Of a stretch of DNA of 64,000 nucleotides, positions 1 through 15,413 are shown in pieces (position 1 is the first letter of the stretch; the number at the start of each line of letters is the position of its first letter). The notes under the pieces were generated by a model that was not told the DNA's origin, searched no databases, and worked only from the letters and a program-made list of their open reading frames with translations. Position numbers and translations under genes: made by a program. This DNA comes from Megachile rotundata (lineage: Eukaryota > Arthropoda > Insecta > Hymenoptera > Megachilidae), in NCBI RefSeq assembly GCF_050947335.1, contig NW_027473314.1, forward strand, positions 4,092,001 to 4,156,000, in the 5' to 3' direction.

Positions 1-995
1 CACAATCATACAATCACAATCATACAAACGCAATCATACAATCACAATCATATAATCACAATTATACAATCACAATCATACAATCACAAGCATACAATCA
101 CAATCATACAATCACAATCATGCAATCACAATCATGCAATCACAATCATACAATCAAAATCATACAATCACAATCACACAGTCGCAATCACACAATCACA
201 ATCATACAATCACAATCATACAATTAAAATCATACAATCACAATCATACAATCACGATCATACAATCACGATCATACAATCACGATCATACAATCACGAT
301 CATACAATCACGATCATGCAATCACGATCATACAATCACAATCATACATCACAATCATACAATCGCAATATTACAATCGCAATCATACAATCGCAATGTC
401 ACAATCACTATCATACAATCACAATCGTACAATCACTATCGTACAATCACAATCATACAAACGCAATCATACAATCACAACCATATAATCACAATTATAC
501 AATCACAATCATACAATCACAAGCATACAATCACAATCATACAATCACAATCATACAATCACAATCATACAATCACAATCATACAATCTCAATCATGCAA
601 TCACAATCATACAATCAAAATCATACAATCACAATCATACAATCACAATCATACAATCACAATCATACAATCACGATCATACAATCACGATCATGCAATC
701 ACGATCATACAATCACAATCATACAATCGCAATATTACAATCGCAATCATACAATCGCAATGTCACAATCACTATCATACAATCACAATCATACAATCAA
801 AATCATACAATCACAATCACACAATCGCAATCATACAATCACAATCATACAATCACAATCATACAATCACAATCATACAATTAAAATCATACAATCACAA
901 TCATACAATCACAATCATACAATCACAATCATACAATCACTATCATATAATCACAATCATACAATCACAATCATACAATCACCATCATACAATCA
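1..995. repeat. Leading part of the array, before the first complete higher-order block
   Basis: This stretch holds the same modules as the block that follows. About 134-660 repeats at about 2,932-3,460, an offset of 2,798 bp (200 units minus two one-base losses). It includes a five-unit GATC run near 255-330, the CATCA one-base-deletion unit at about 346, and the AATATT unit near 367. It is probably the right part of a further higher-order copy that starts outside the window. No gene is present. Confidence 0.8.
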
Positions 996-2149
996 CAATC
1001 ATACAATCACCATCATACAATCACAATCATACAATCATAATCATATAATCACACTCATTAAATTGCAATCATACAATGGCAATCATACAAACACAATCAT
1101 AAAATCGCAATCATACAATCGCAATGTCGCAATCACAATCATACAATCACAATCATACAAACGCAATCATACAATCACAATCATATAATCACAATTATAC
1201 AATCACAATCATACAATCACAAGCATACAATCACAATCATACAATCACAATCGTACAATCACAATCATACAAACGCAATCATACAATCACAATCATATAA
1301 TCACAATTATACAATCACAATCATACAATCACAAGCATACAATCACAATCATACAATCACAATCATGCAATCACAATCATACAATCAAAATCATACAATC
1401 ACAATCACACAGTCGCAATCATACAATCACAATCATACAATCACAATCATACAATTAAAATCATACAATCACAATCATACAATCACGATCATACAATCAC
1501 GATCATACAATCACGATCATACAATCACGATCATACAATCACGATCATGCAATCACGATCATACAATCACAATCATACATCACAATCATACAATCGCAAT
1601 ATTACAATCGCAATCATACAATCGCAATGTCACAATCACTATCGTACAATCACAATCATACAAACGCAATCATACAATCACAATCATATAATCACAATTA
1701 TACAATCACAATCATACAATCACAAGCATACAATCACAATCATACAATCACAATCATACAATCACAATCATACAATCACAATCATACAATCACAATCATA
1801 CAATCACAATCATACAATCACAATCATACAATCACGACCATACAATCACGATCATACAATCACAGTCATACAATCGCAATATTACAATCGCAATCATACA
1901 ATCACAATCATACAATTAAAATCATACAATCACAATCATACAATGACAATCATACAATCACAATCATACAATCATAATCATACAATCACAATCATACAAT
2001 CACAATCATACAATCACAATCATACAATCACAATCATACAATCACAACCATACAATCACAATCATATAATCACAGTCATACAATCGCAATATTACAATCG
2101 CAATGATACAATCACAATAATACAATCACAATCATAAAATAACAATCAT

Positions 2150-2275
2150 ACAATCACGATCATACAATCACGAACATACAATCACGGTCATACAATCACG
2201 ATCATACAATCACGATCATACAATCACGATCATACAATCACGATCATACAATCACGATCATACAATCACGATCAT
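2150..2275. repeat. Homogeneous run of 9 GATC-containing units
   Basis: Nine successive ACAATCACGATCAT-type units are present. The second reads CGAACAT and the third CGGTCAT, and the rest are uniform. The same two off-type units open the paralogous run at 10,224, so the two runs are copies that differ in length (9 against 14 units). Confidence 0.92.
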
Positions 2276-4093
2276 ACAATCACAATCATACAATCACAAT
2301 CATACAATCACAATCATACAAATAACATCATACAAATAAAATCATACAACCACAATCATACAATCACAATCATACAATCACAGTCATACAATCACAGTCA
2401 TACAATCACAATCATGCAATCACAATCATACAATCAAAATCATACAATCACAATCACACAATCGCAATCATACAATCACAATCATACAATCACAATCATA
2501 CAATCACAATCATACAATCACAATCATACAAATAACATCATACAAATAAAATCATACAACCACAATCATACAATCACAATCATACAATCACAGTCATACA
2601 ATCACAATCATACAATCACAATCATATAATCACAGTCATACAATCGCAATATTACAATCGCAATCATACAATCACAATCATCCAATTAAAATCATACAAT
2701 CACAATCATACAATGACAATCATACAATCACAATCATACAATCACAATCATACAATCACAATCATACAATCACAATCATACAATCACAATCATACAATCA
2801 CAATCATACAATCACAATCATACAAACGCAATCATACAATCACAATCATATAATCACAATTATACAATCACAATCATACAATCACAAGCATACAATCACA
2901 ATCATACAATCACAATCATGCAATCACAATCATGCAATCACAATCATACAATCAAAATCATACAATCACAATCACACAGTCGCAATCATACAATCACAAT
3001 CATACAATCACAATCATACAATTAAAATCATACAATCACAATCATACAATCACGATCATACAATCACGATCATACAATCACGATCATACAATCACGATCA
3101 TACAATCACGATCATGCAATCACGATCATACAATCACAATCATACATCACAATCATACAATCGCAATATTACAATCGCAATCATACAATCGCAATGTCAC
3201 AATCACTATCATACAATCACAATCGTACAATCACTATCGTACAATCACAATCATACAAACGCAATCATACAATCACAACCATATAATCACAATTATACAA
3301 TCACAATCATACAATCACAAGCATACAATCACAATCATACAATCACAATCATACAATCACAATCATACAATCACAATCATACAATCTCAATCATGCAATC
3401 ACAATCATACAATCAAAATCATACAATCACAATCATACAATCACAATCATACAATCACAATCATACAATCACAATCATACAATAAAAGTCATACAATCAC
3501 AATCATACAATGACAATCATACAATCACAATCATACAATCACAATCATACAAACACAATCATACAATCACAGTCATGCAATCACAATCATACAATCGCAA
3601 TCATACAATCGCAATATCACAATCACTATCATACAATCACAATCATACAATCACAATCATACAATCACAGTCATACAATCAAAATCATACAATCGCAATG
3701 ATACAATCACAATAATACAATCACAATCATAAAATCACAATCATACAATCAAAATCATACAATCACAATCACACAGTCGCAATCATACAATCACAATCAT
3801 ACAATCACAATCATACAATTAAAATCATACAATCACAATCATACAATCACGATCATACATTCACGATCATACAATCACGATCATACAATCACAATCATAC
3901 AATCACGATCATGCAATCACGATCATACAATCACAATCATACATCACAATCATACAATCGCAATATTACAATCGCAATCATATAATCGCAATGTCACAAT
4001 CACTATCATACAATCACAATCATACAATCACTATCGTACAATCACAATCATACAAACGCAATCATACAATCACAATCATATAATCACAATTAT

Positions 4094-4205
4094 ACAATCA
4101 CGATCATAAAATCACGATCATACAATCACGATCATACAATCACGATCATACAATCACGATCATACAATCACGATCATACAATCACGATCGTGCGATCACG
4201 ATCAT
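4094..4205. repeat. Run of 8 GATC-containing units with a GATCGTGCGATC end
   Basis: Eight successive CACGATC units close with the unusual pair CGATCGTGCGATCACG. The same end is seen at 11,790-11,901. A related eight-unit run at 50,169-50,280 ends GATCGTGCAATC. The first inter-unit link here is CATAAAATC, where the copy at 11,790 has CATACAATC. Confidence 0.9.
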
Positions 4206-7200
4206 ACAATCACAATCATACAATCACAATCATACAATCACAATCATACAAATAACATCATACAAATAAAATCATACAACCACAATCATACAATCACAAT
4301 CGTACAATCACAGTCATACAATCACAGTCATACAATCACAATCATGCAATCACAATCATACAATCAAAATCATACAATCACAATCACACAGTCGCAATCA
4401 TACAATCACAATCATACAATCACAATCATACAATTAAAATCATACAATCACAATCATACAATCGCAATCATACAATCACAATCATACAATCACAATCATA
4501 TAATCACAATCATACAATCACAATCATACAATCACCATCATACAATCACAATCATACAATCACCATCATACAATCACAATCATACAATCATAATCATATA
4601 ATCACACTCATTAAATTGCAATCATACAATCGCAATCATACAAACACAATCATAAAATCGCAATCATACAATCGCAATGTCACAATCACAATCATACAAT
4701 CACAATCATACAAACGCAATCATACAATCACAATCATATAATCACAATTATACAATCACAATCATACAATCACAAGCATACAATCACAATCATACAATCA
4801 CAATCATGCAATCACAATCATACAATCAAAATCATACAATCACAATCACACAGTCGCAATCATACAATCACAATCATACAATCACAATCATACAATCACA
4901 ATCATACAATTAAAATCATACAATCACAATCATACAATCACGATCATACAATCACGATCATACAATCACGATCATACAATCACGATCATACAATCACGAT
5001 CATGCAATCACGATCATACAATCACAATCATACAATCGCAATATTACAATCGCAATCATACAATCGCAATGTCACAATCACTATCGTACAATCACAATCA
5101 TACAAACGCAATCATACAATCACAATCATATAATCACAATTATACAATCACAATCATACAATCAAAAGCATACAATCACAATCATACAATCACAATCATA
5201 CAATCACAATCATACAATCACAATCATACAATCACAATCATACAATCACAATCATACAATCACAATCATACAATCACGACCATACAATCACGATCATACA
5301 ATCACAATCATACAATCGCAATATTACAATTGCAATCATACAATCACAATCATACAATTAAAATCATACAATCACAATCATACAATGACAATCGTACAAT
5401 CACAATCATACAATCATAATCATACAATCAGAATCATACAATCGCAATCATACAATCGCAATATCACAATCACTATCATACAATTACAATCATACAATCA
5501 CAGTCATAAAATCACAATCATACAATCACAATCATACAATCACAATCATACAATCACAGTCATACAATCACAATCATACAATCGCAATCATACAATCGCA
5601 ATGTCACAATCACTATCGTACAATCACAATCATACAATCACAATCATACAATCACAATCATACAATCACAATCATACAATCACGACCATACAATCACGAT
5701 CATACAATCACAATCATACAATCGCAATATTACAATCGCAATCATACAATCACAATCATACAATTAGAATCATACAATCACAATCATACAATGACAATCA
5801 TACAATCACAATCATACAATCATAATCATACAATCACAATCATACAATCACAATCATACAATCACAATCATATAATCACAGTCATACAATCGCAATATTA
5901 CAATCGCAATCATACAATCACAATCATTCAATTAAAATCATACAATCACAATCATACAATGACAATCATACAACCACAATCATACAATCACAATCATACA
6001 ATCACAATCAAACAATCACAATCATACAATCACAATCATACAAACGCAATCATACAATCACAATCATATAATCGCAATTATACAATCACAATCATACAAT
6101 CACAAGCATACAATCACAATCATACAATCACAATCATGCAATCACAATCATACAATCAAAATCATACAATCACAATCACACAGTCGCAATCATACAATCA
6201 CAATCATACAATCACAATCATACAATTAAAATCATACAATCACAATCATACAATCACGATCATACAATCACGATCATACAATCACGATCATACAATCACG
6301 ATCATACAATCACGATCATACAATCACGATCATGCAATTACGATCATACAATCACAATCATACAATCACAATCATACAATCACAATCATACAAATAACAT
6401 CATACAAATAAAATCATACAACCACAATCATACAATCACAATCATACAATCACAGTCATACAATCACAGTCATACAATCACAATCATGCAATCACAATCA
6501 TACAATCAAAATCATACAATGACAATCACACAATCGCAATCATACAATCACAATCATGCAATCACAATCATACAATCAAAATCATACAATCACAATCACA
6601 CAGTCGCAATCATACAATCACAATCATACAATCACAATCATACAATTAAAATCATACAATCACAATCATACAATCACGATCATACAATCACGATCATACA
6701 ATCACGATCATACAATCACGATCATACAATCACGATCATGCAATCACGATCATACAATCACAATCATACATCACAATCATACAATCGCAATATTACAATC
6801 GCAATCATACAATCGCAATGTCACAATCACTATCATACAATCACAATCATACAATCACTATCGTACAATCACAATCATACAAACGCAATCATACAATCAC
6901 AACCATATAATCACAATTATACAATCACAATCATACAATCACAAGCATACAATCACAATCATACAATCACAATCATACAATCACAATCATACAATCTCAA
7001 TCATGCAATCACAATCATACAATCAAAATCATACAATCACAATCATACAATCACAATCATACAATCACAATCATACAATCACAATCATACAATCACAATC
7101 ATACAATCACAATCATACAATAAAAGTCATACAATCACAATCATACAATGACAATCATACAATCACAATCATACAATCACAATCATACAAACACAATCAT

Positions 7201-10200
7201 ACAATCACAGTCATGCAATCACAATCATACAATCGCAATCATACAATCGCAATATCACAATCACTATCATACAATCACAATCATACAATCACAATCATAC
7301 AATCACAGTCATACAATCAAAATCATACAATCGCAATGATACAATCACAATAATACAATCGCAATCATACAATCACAATCATCCAATTAAAATCATACAA
7401 TCACAATCATACAATGACAATCATACAATCACAATCATACAATTAAAATCATACAATCACAATCACACAATCGCAATCATACAATCACAATCATACAATC
7501 ACAATCATACAATCACAATCATACAATTAAAATCATACAATCACAATCATACAATCACAATCATACAATCACAATCATACAATCACTATCATATAATCAC
7601 AATCATACAATCACAATCATACAATCACCATCATACAATCACAATCATACAATCACCATCATACAATCACAATCATACAATCATAATCATATAATCACAC
7701 TCATTAAATTGCAATCATACAATGGCAATCATACAAACACAATCATAAAATCGCAATCATACAATCGCAATGTCACAATCACAATCATACAATCACAATC
7801 ATACAAACGCAATCATACAATCACAATCATATAATCACAATTATACAATCACAATCATACAATCACAAGCATACAATCACAATCATACAATCACAATCGT
7901 ACAATCACAATCATACAAACGCAATCATACAATCACAATCATATAATCACAATTATACAATCACAATCATACAATCACAAGCATACAATCACAATCATAC
8001 AATCACAATCATGCAATCACAATCATACAATCAAAATCATACAATCACAATCACACAGTCGCAATCATACAATCACAATCATACAATCACAATCATACAA
8101 TTAAAATCATACAATCACAATCATACAATCACGATCATACAATCACAATCATACAATCACAATCATACAATCACAATCATACAATCACAATCTTACTATC
8201 ACAATCATACAATCACAATCATACAATCGCAATCATACAATCGCAATGTCACAATCACTATCATACAATCACAATCAAACAATCGCAATCATACAATCAC
8301 AATCATACAATCACAATCATACAATCACAACCATACAATCACCATCATACACTCACAATCATACAATCACAGTCATACAATCAAAATCATACAATCACAA
8401 TCATAAAATCACAATCATACAATCACGATCATACAATCACGATCATAAAATCACGATCATACAATCACGATCATACAATCACGATCATACAATCACAATC
8501 ATACAATCACAATCATACAATCGCAATATTACAATCGCAATCATACAATCACGATCATACAATCACGATCATGCAATCACGATCATACAATCACAATCAT
8601 ACAATCACAATCATACAATCACAATCATACAATCACAATCATACAAATAACATCATAGAAATAAAATCATACAACCACAATCATACAATCACAATCATAC
8701 AATCACAGTCATACAATCACAGTCATACAATCACAATCATACAATCACAATCATACAAATAACATCATACAAATAAAATCATAAAATCACAATCATACAA
8801 TCACAGTCATACAATCACAGTCATACAATCACAATCATACAATCGCAATCATACAATCGCAATGTCACAATCACTATCATACAATCACAATTATACAATC
8901 ACAATCATACAATCACAATCATACAATCACAATCATACAATCACAATCTTACTATCACAATCATACAATCACAATCATACAATCGCAATCATACAATCGC
9001 AATGTCACAATCACTATCATACAATCACAATCAAACAATCACAATCATACAATCAAAATCATACAATCACAATCATACAATCACCATCATACAATCACAA
9101 TCATACAATCATAATCATATAATCACACTCATTAAATTGCAATCATACAATGGCAATCATACAAACACAATCATAAAATCGCAATCATACAATCGCAATG
9201 TCGCAATCACAATCATACAATCACAATCATACAAACGCAATCATACAATCACAATCATATAATCACAATTATACAATCACAATCATACAATCACAAGCAT
9301 ACAATCACAATCATACAATCACAATCGTACAATCACAATCATACAAACGCAATCATACAATCACAATCATATAATCACAATTATACAATCACAATCATAC
9401 AATCACAAGCATACAATCACAATCATACAATCACAATCATGCAATCACAATCATACAATCAAAATCATACAATCACAATCACACAGTCGCAATCATACAA
9501 TCACAATCATACAATCACAATCATACAATTAAAATCATACAATCACAATCATACAATCACGATCATACAATCACGATCATACAATCACGATCATACAATC
9601 ACGATCATACAATCACGATCATGCAATCACGATCATACAATCACAATCATACATCACAATCATACAATCGCAATATTACAATCGCAATCATACAATCGCA
9701 ATGTCACAATCACTATCGTACAATCACAATCATACAAACGCAATCATACAATCACAATCATATAATCACAATTATACAATCACAATCATACAATCACAAG
9801 CATACAATCACAATCATACAATCACAATCATACAATCACAATCATACAATCACAATCATACAATCACAATCATACAATCACAATCATACAATCACAATCA
9901 TACAATCACGACCATACAATCACGATCATACAATCACAGTCATACAATCGCAATATTACAATCGCAATCATACAATCACAATCATACAATTAAAATCATA
10001 CAATCACAATCATACAATGACAATCATACAATCACAATCATACAATCATAATCATACAATCACAATCATACAATCACAATCATACAATCACAATCATACA
10101 ATCACAATCATACAATCACAACCATACAATCACAATCATATAATCACAGTCATACAATCGCAATATTACAATCGCAATGATACAATCACAATAATACAAT

Positions 10201-10223
10201 CACAATCATAAAATAACAATCAT

Positions 10224-10419
10224 ACAATCACGATCATACAATCACGAACATACAATCACGGTCATACAATCACGATCATACAATCACGATCATACAATCA
10301 CGATCATACAATCACGATCATACAATCACGATCATACAATCACGATCATACAATCACGATCATACAATCACGATCATACAATCACGATCATACAATCACG
10401 ATCATACAATCACGATCAT
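10224..10419. repeat. Homogeneous run of 14 GATC-containing units
   Basis: Fourteen successive CACGATCAT-type units are present, the longest run in the window. It starts with the same CGAACAT and CGGTCAT units as the nine-unit run at 2,150, then continues uniformly. Local unit slippage or unequal exchange is the likely cause of the extra five units. Confidence 0.92.
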
Positions 10420-11789
10420 ACAATCACAATCATACAATCACAATCATACAATCACAATCATACAAATAACATCATACAAATAAAATCATACAACCACAAT
10501 CATACAATCACAATCATACAATCACAGTCATACAATCACAGTCATACAATCACAATCATGCAATCACAATCATACAATCAAAATCATACAATCACAATCA
10601 CACAATCGCAATCATACAATCACAATCATACAATCACAATCATACAATCACAATCACACAGTCGCAATCATACAATCACAATCATACAATCACAATCATA
10701 CAATTAAAATCATACAATCACAATCATACAATCACGATCATACAATCACGATCATACAATCACGATCATACAATCACGATCATACAATCACGATCATGCA
10801 ATCACGATCATACAATCACAATCATACATCACAATCATACAATCGCAATATTACAATCGCAATCATACAATCGCAATGTCACAATCACTATCATACAATC
10901 ACAATCGTACAATCACTATCGTACAATCACAATCATACAAACGCAATCATACAATCACAACCATATAATCACAATTATACAATCACAATCATACAATCAC
11001 AAGCATACAATCACAATCATACAATCACAATCATACAATCACAATCATACAATCACAATCATACAATCTCAATCATGCAATCACAATCATACAATCAAAA
11101 TCATACAATCACAATCATACAATCACAATCATACAATCACAATCATACAATCACAATCATACAATCACAATCATACAATAAAAGTCATACAATCACAATC
11201 ATACAATGACAATCATACAATCACAATCATACAATCACAATCATACAAACACAATCATACAATCACAGTCATGCAATCACAATCATACAATCGCAATCAT
11301 ACAATCGCAATATGACAATCACTATCATACAATCACAATCATACAATCACAATCATACAATCACAGTCATACAATCAAAATCATACAATCGCAATGATAC
11401 AATCACAATAATACAATCACAATCATAAAATCACAATCATACAATCAAAATCATACAATCACAATCACACAGTCGCAATCATACAATCACAATCATACAA
11501 TCACAATCATACAATTAAAATCATACAATCACAATCATACAATCACGATCATACATTCACGATCATACAATCACGATCATACAATCACAATCATACAATC
11601 ACGATCATGCAATCACGATCATACAATCACAATCATACATCACAATCATACAATCGCAATATTACAATCGCAATCATATAATCGCAATGTCACAATCACT
11701 ATCATACAATCACAATCATACAATCACTATCGTACAATCACAATCATACAAACGCAATCATACAATCACAATCATATAATCACAATTAT

Positions 11790-11901
11790 ACAATCACGAT
11801 CATACAATCACGATCATACAATCACGATCATACAATCACGATCATACAATCACGATCATACAATCACGATCATACAATCACGATCGTGCGATCACGATCA
11901 T
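11790..11901. repeat. Run of 8 GATC-containing units (copy of 4,094-4,205)
   Basis: The run lies exactly 7,696 bp from its partner, which is 550 units minus four one-base losses. It keeps the GATCGTGCGATC end. Confidence 0.9.
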
Positions 11902-14107
11902 ACAATCACAATCATACAATCACAATCATACAATCACAATCATACAAATAACATCATACAAATAAAATCATACAACCACAATCATACAATCACAATCGTA
12001 CAATCACAGTCATACAATCACAGTCATACAATCACAATCATGCAATCACAATCATACAATCAAAATCATACAATCACAATCACACAGTCGCAATCATACA
12101 ATCACAATCATACAATCACAATCATACAATTAAAATCATACAATCACAATCATACAATCGCAATCATACAATCACAATCATACAATCACAATCATATAAT
12201 CACAATCATACAATCACAATCATACAATCACCATCATACAATCACAATCATACAATCACCATCATACAATCACAATCATACAATCATAATCATATAATCA
12301 CACTCATTAAATTGCAATCATACAATCGCAATCATACAAACACAATCATAAAATCGCAATCATACAATCGCAATGTCACAATCACAATCATACAATCACA
12401 ATCATACAAACGCAATCATACAATCACAATCATATAATCACAATTATACAATCACAATCATACAATCACAAGCATACAATCACAATCATACAATCACAAT
12501 CATGCAATCACAATCATACAATCAAAATCATACAATCACAATCACACAGTCGCAATCATACAATCACAATCATACAATCACAATCATACAATCACAATCA
12601 TACAATTAAAATCATACAATCACAATCATACAATCACGATCATACAATCACGATCATACAATCACGATCATACAATCACGATCATACAATCACGATCATG
12701 CAATCACGATCATACAATCACAATCATACAATCGCAATATTACAATCGCAATCATACAATCGCAATGTCACAATCACTATCGTACAATCACAATCATACA
12801 AACGCAATCATACAATCACAATCATATAATCACAATTATACAATCACAATCATACAATCAAAAGCATACAATCACAATCATACAATCACAATCATACAAT
12901 CACAATCATACAATCACAATCATACAATCACAATCATACAATCACAATCATACAATCACAATCATACAATCACGACCATACAATCACGATCATACAATCA
13001 CAATCATACAATCGCAATATTACAATTGCAATCATACAATCACAATCATACAATTAAAATCATACAATCACAATCATACAATGACAATCGTACAATCACA
13101 ATCATACAATCATAATCATACAATCAGAATCATACAATCGCAATCATACAATCGCAATATCACAATCACTATCATACAATTACAATCATACAATCACAGT
13201 CATAAAATCACAATCATACAATCACAATCATACAATCACAATCATACAATCACAGTCATACAATCACAATCATACAATCGCAATCATACAATCGCAATGT
13301 CACAATCACTATCGTACAATCACAATCATACAATCACAATCATACAATCACAATCATACAATCACAATCATACAATCACGACCATACAATCACGATCATA
13401 CAATCACAATCATACAATCGCAATATTACAATCGCAATCATACAATCACAATCATACAATTAGAATCATACAATCACAATCATACAATGACAATCATACA
13501 ATCACAATCATACAATCATAATCATACAATCACAATCATACAATCACAATCATACAATCACAATCATATAATCACAGTCATACAATCGCAATATTACAAT
13601 CGCAATCATACAATCACAATCATTCAATTAAAATCATACAATCACAATCATACAATGACAATCATACAATCACAATCATACAATCACAATCATACAATCA
13701 CAATCAAACAATCACAATCATACAATCACAATCATACAAACGCAATCATACAATCACAATCATATAATCGCAATTATACAATCACAATCATACAATCACA
13801 AGCATACAATCACAATCATACAATCACAATCATGCAATCACAATCATACAATCAAAATCATACAATCACAATCACACAGTCGCAATCATACAATCACAAT
13901 CATACAATCACAATCATACAATTAAAATCATACAATCACAATCATACAATCACGATCATACAATCACGATCATACAATCACGATCATACAATCACGATCA
14001 TACAATCACGATCATACAATCACGATCATGCAATCACGATCATACAATCACAATCATACAATCACAATCATACAATCACAATCATACAAATAACATCATA
14101 CAAATAA

Positions 14108-15413
14108 AATCATACAACCACAATCATACAATCACAATCATACAATCACAGTCATACAATCACAGTCATACAATCACAATCATGCAATCACAATCATACA
14201 ATCAAAATCATACAATCACAATCACACAATCGCAATCATACAATCACAATCATGCAATTACAATCATACAATCACAATCATACAATTAAAATCATACAAT
14301 CACAATCATACAATCACAATCATACAATCACAATCATACAATCACAATCATATAATCACAATCATACAATCACAATCATACAATCACCATCATACAATCA
14401 CAATCATACAATCACCATCATACAATCACAATCATACAATCATAATCATATAATCACACTCATTAAATTGCAATCATACAATCGCAATCATACAAACACA
14501 ATCATAAAATCGCAATCATACAATCGCAATGTCACAATCACAATCATGCAATCACAATCATACAAACGCAATCATACAATCACAATCATATAATCACAAT
14601 TATACAATCACAATCATACAATCACAAGCATACAATCACAATCATACAATCACAATCATACAATCACAATCATACAAACGCAATCATACAATCACAATCA
14701 TATAATCACAATTATACAATCACAATCATACAATCACAAGCATACAATCACAATCATACAATCACAATCATGCAATCACAATCATACAATCAAAATCATA
14801 CAATCACAATCACACAGTCGCAATCATACAATCACAATCATACAATCACAATCATACAATTAAAATCATACAATCACAATCATACAATCACAATCATACA
14901 ATCACAATCATACAATCACAATCATACAATTACAATCATACAATCACAATCATACAATCACAAACATACAATCACAATCATAAAATCACAATCACGCAAT
15001 CACAATCATACAATCAAAATCATACAATCACAATCATACAATCACAATCATACAATCACAATCATACAATCACAATCATACAATCACAATCATAAAATCA
15101 CAATCATACAATCACAATCATACAATCACAATCATACAATCACAATCATACAATCACGACCATACAATCACGATCATACAATCACAATCATACAATCGCA
15201 ATATTACAATCGCAATCATACAATCACAATCATACAATTAAAATCATACAATCACAATCATACAATGACAATCGTACAATCACAATCATACAATCATAAT
15301 CATACAATCACAATCATACAATCACAATCATACAATCACAATCATATAATCACAGTCATACAATCGCAATATTACAATCGCAATCATACAATCACAATCA
15401 TCCAATTAAAATC
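14108..15413. repeat. Segment mostly absent from higher-order copy 1
   Basis: After about 14,240 the order of variants departs from the 6,545 region of copy 1. The stretch includes a TTAAATTGC unit at 14,465, an ACAAACATAC unit near 14,960, and two AAAATCACAATC links near 14,980 and 15,090. The right end (15,090-15,400) resembles 35,320-35,600, 39,140-39,430 and 44,080-44,360. It adds roughly 1.2 kb relative to copy 1 and carries no gene. Confidence 0.7.

Larger units (their letters stand above)
996..9069. repeat. Higher-order block H, copy 1 (about 8.1 kb)
   Basis: Marker variants here recur in the same order in the next 8.9 kb. Examples are the TTAAATTGC unit (1,059 and 9,133), the nine-unit GATC run at 2,150 (14 units at 10,224), the GATCGTGCGATC variant at about 4,190 (11,886), and the TCTTACTATC unit at about 8,190. 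Offsets run from 8,074 at the left, through 7,682-7,696 in the middle, to 8,858-8,872 at the right. Each change of offset is a whole number of 14-bp units. Block edges are approximate because flanking units are all similar. No gene is present. Confidence 0.88.
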
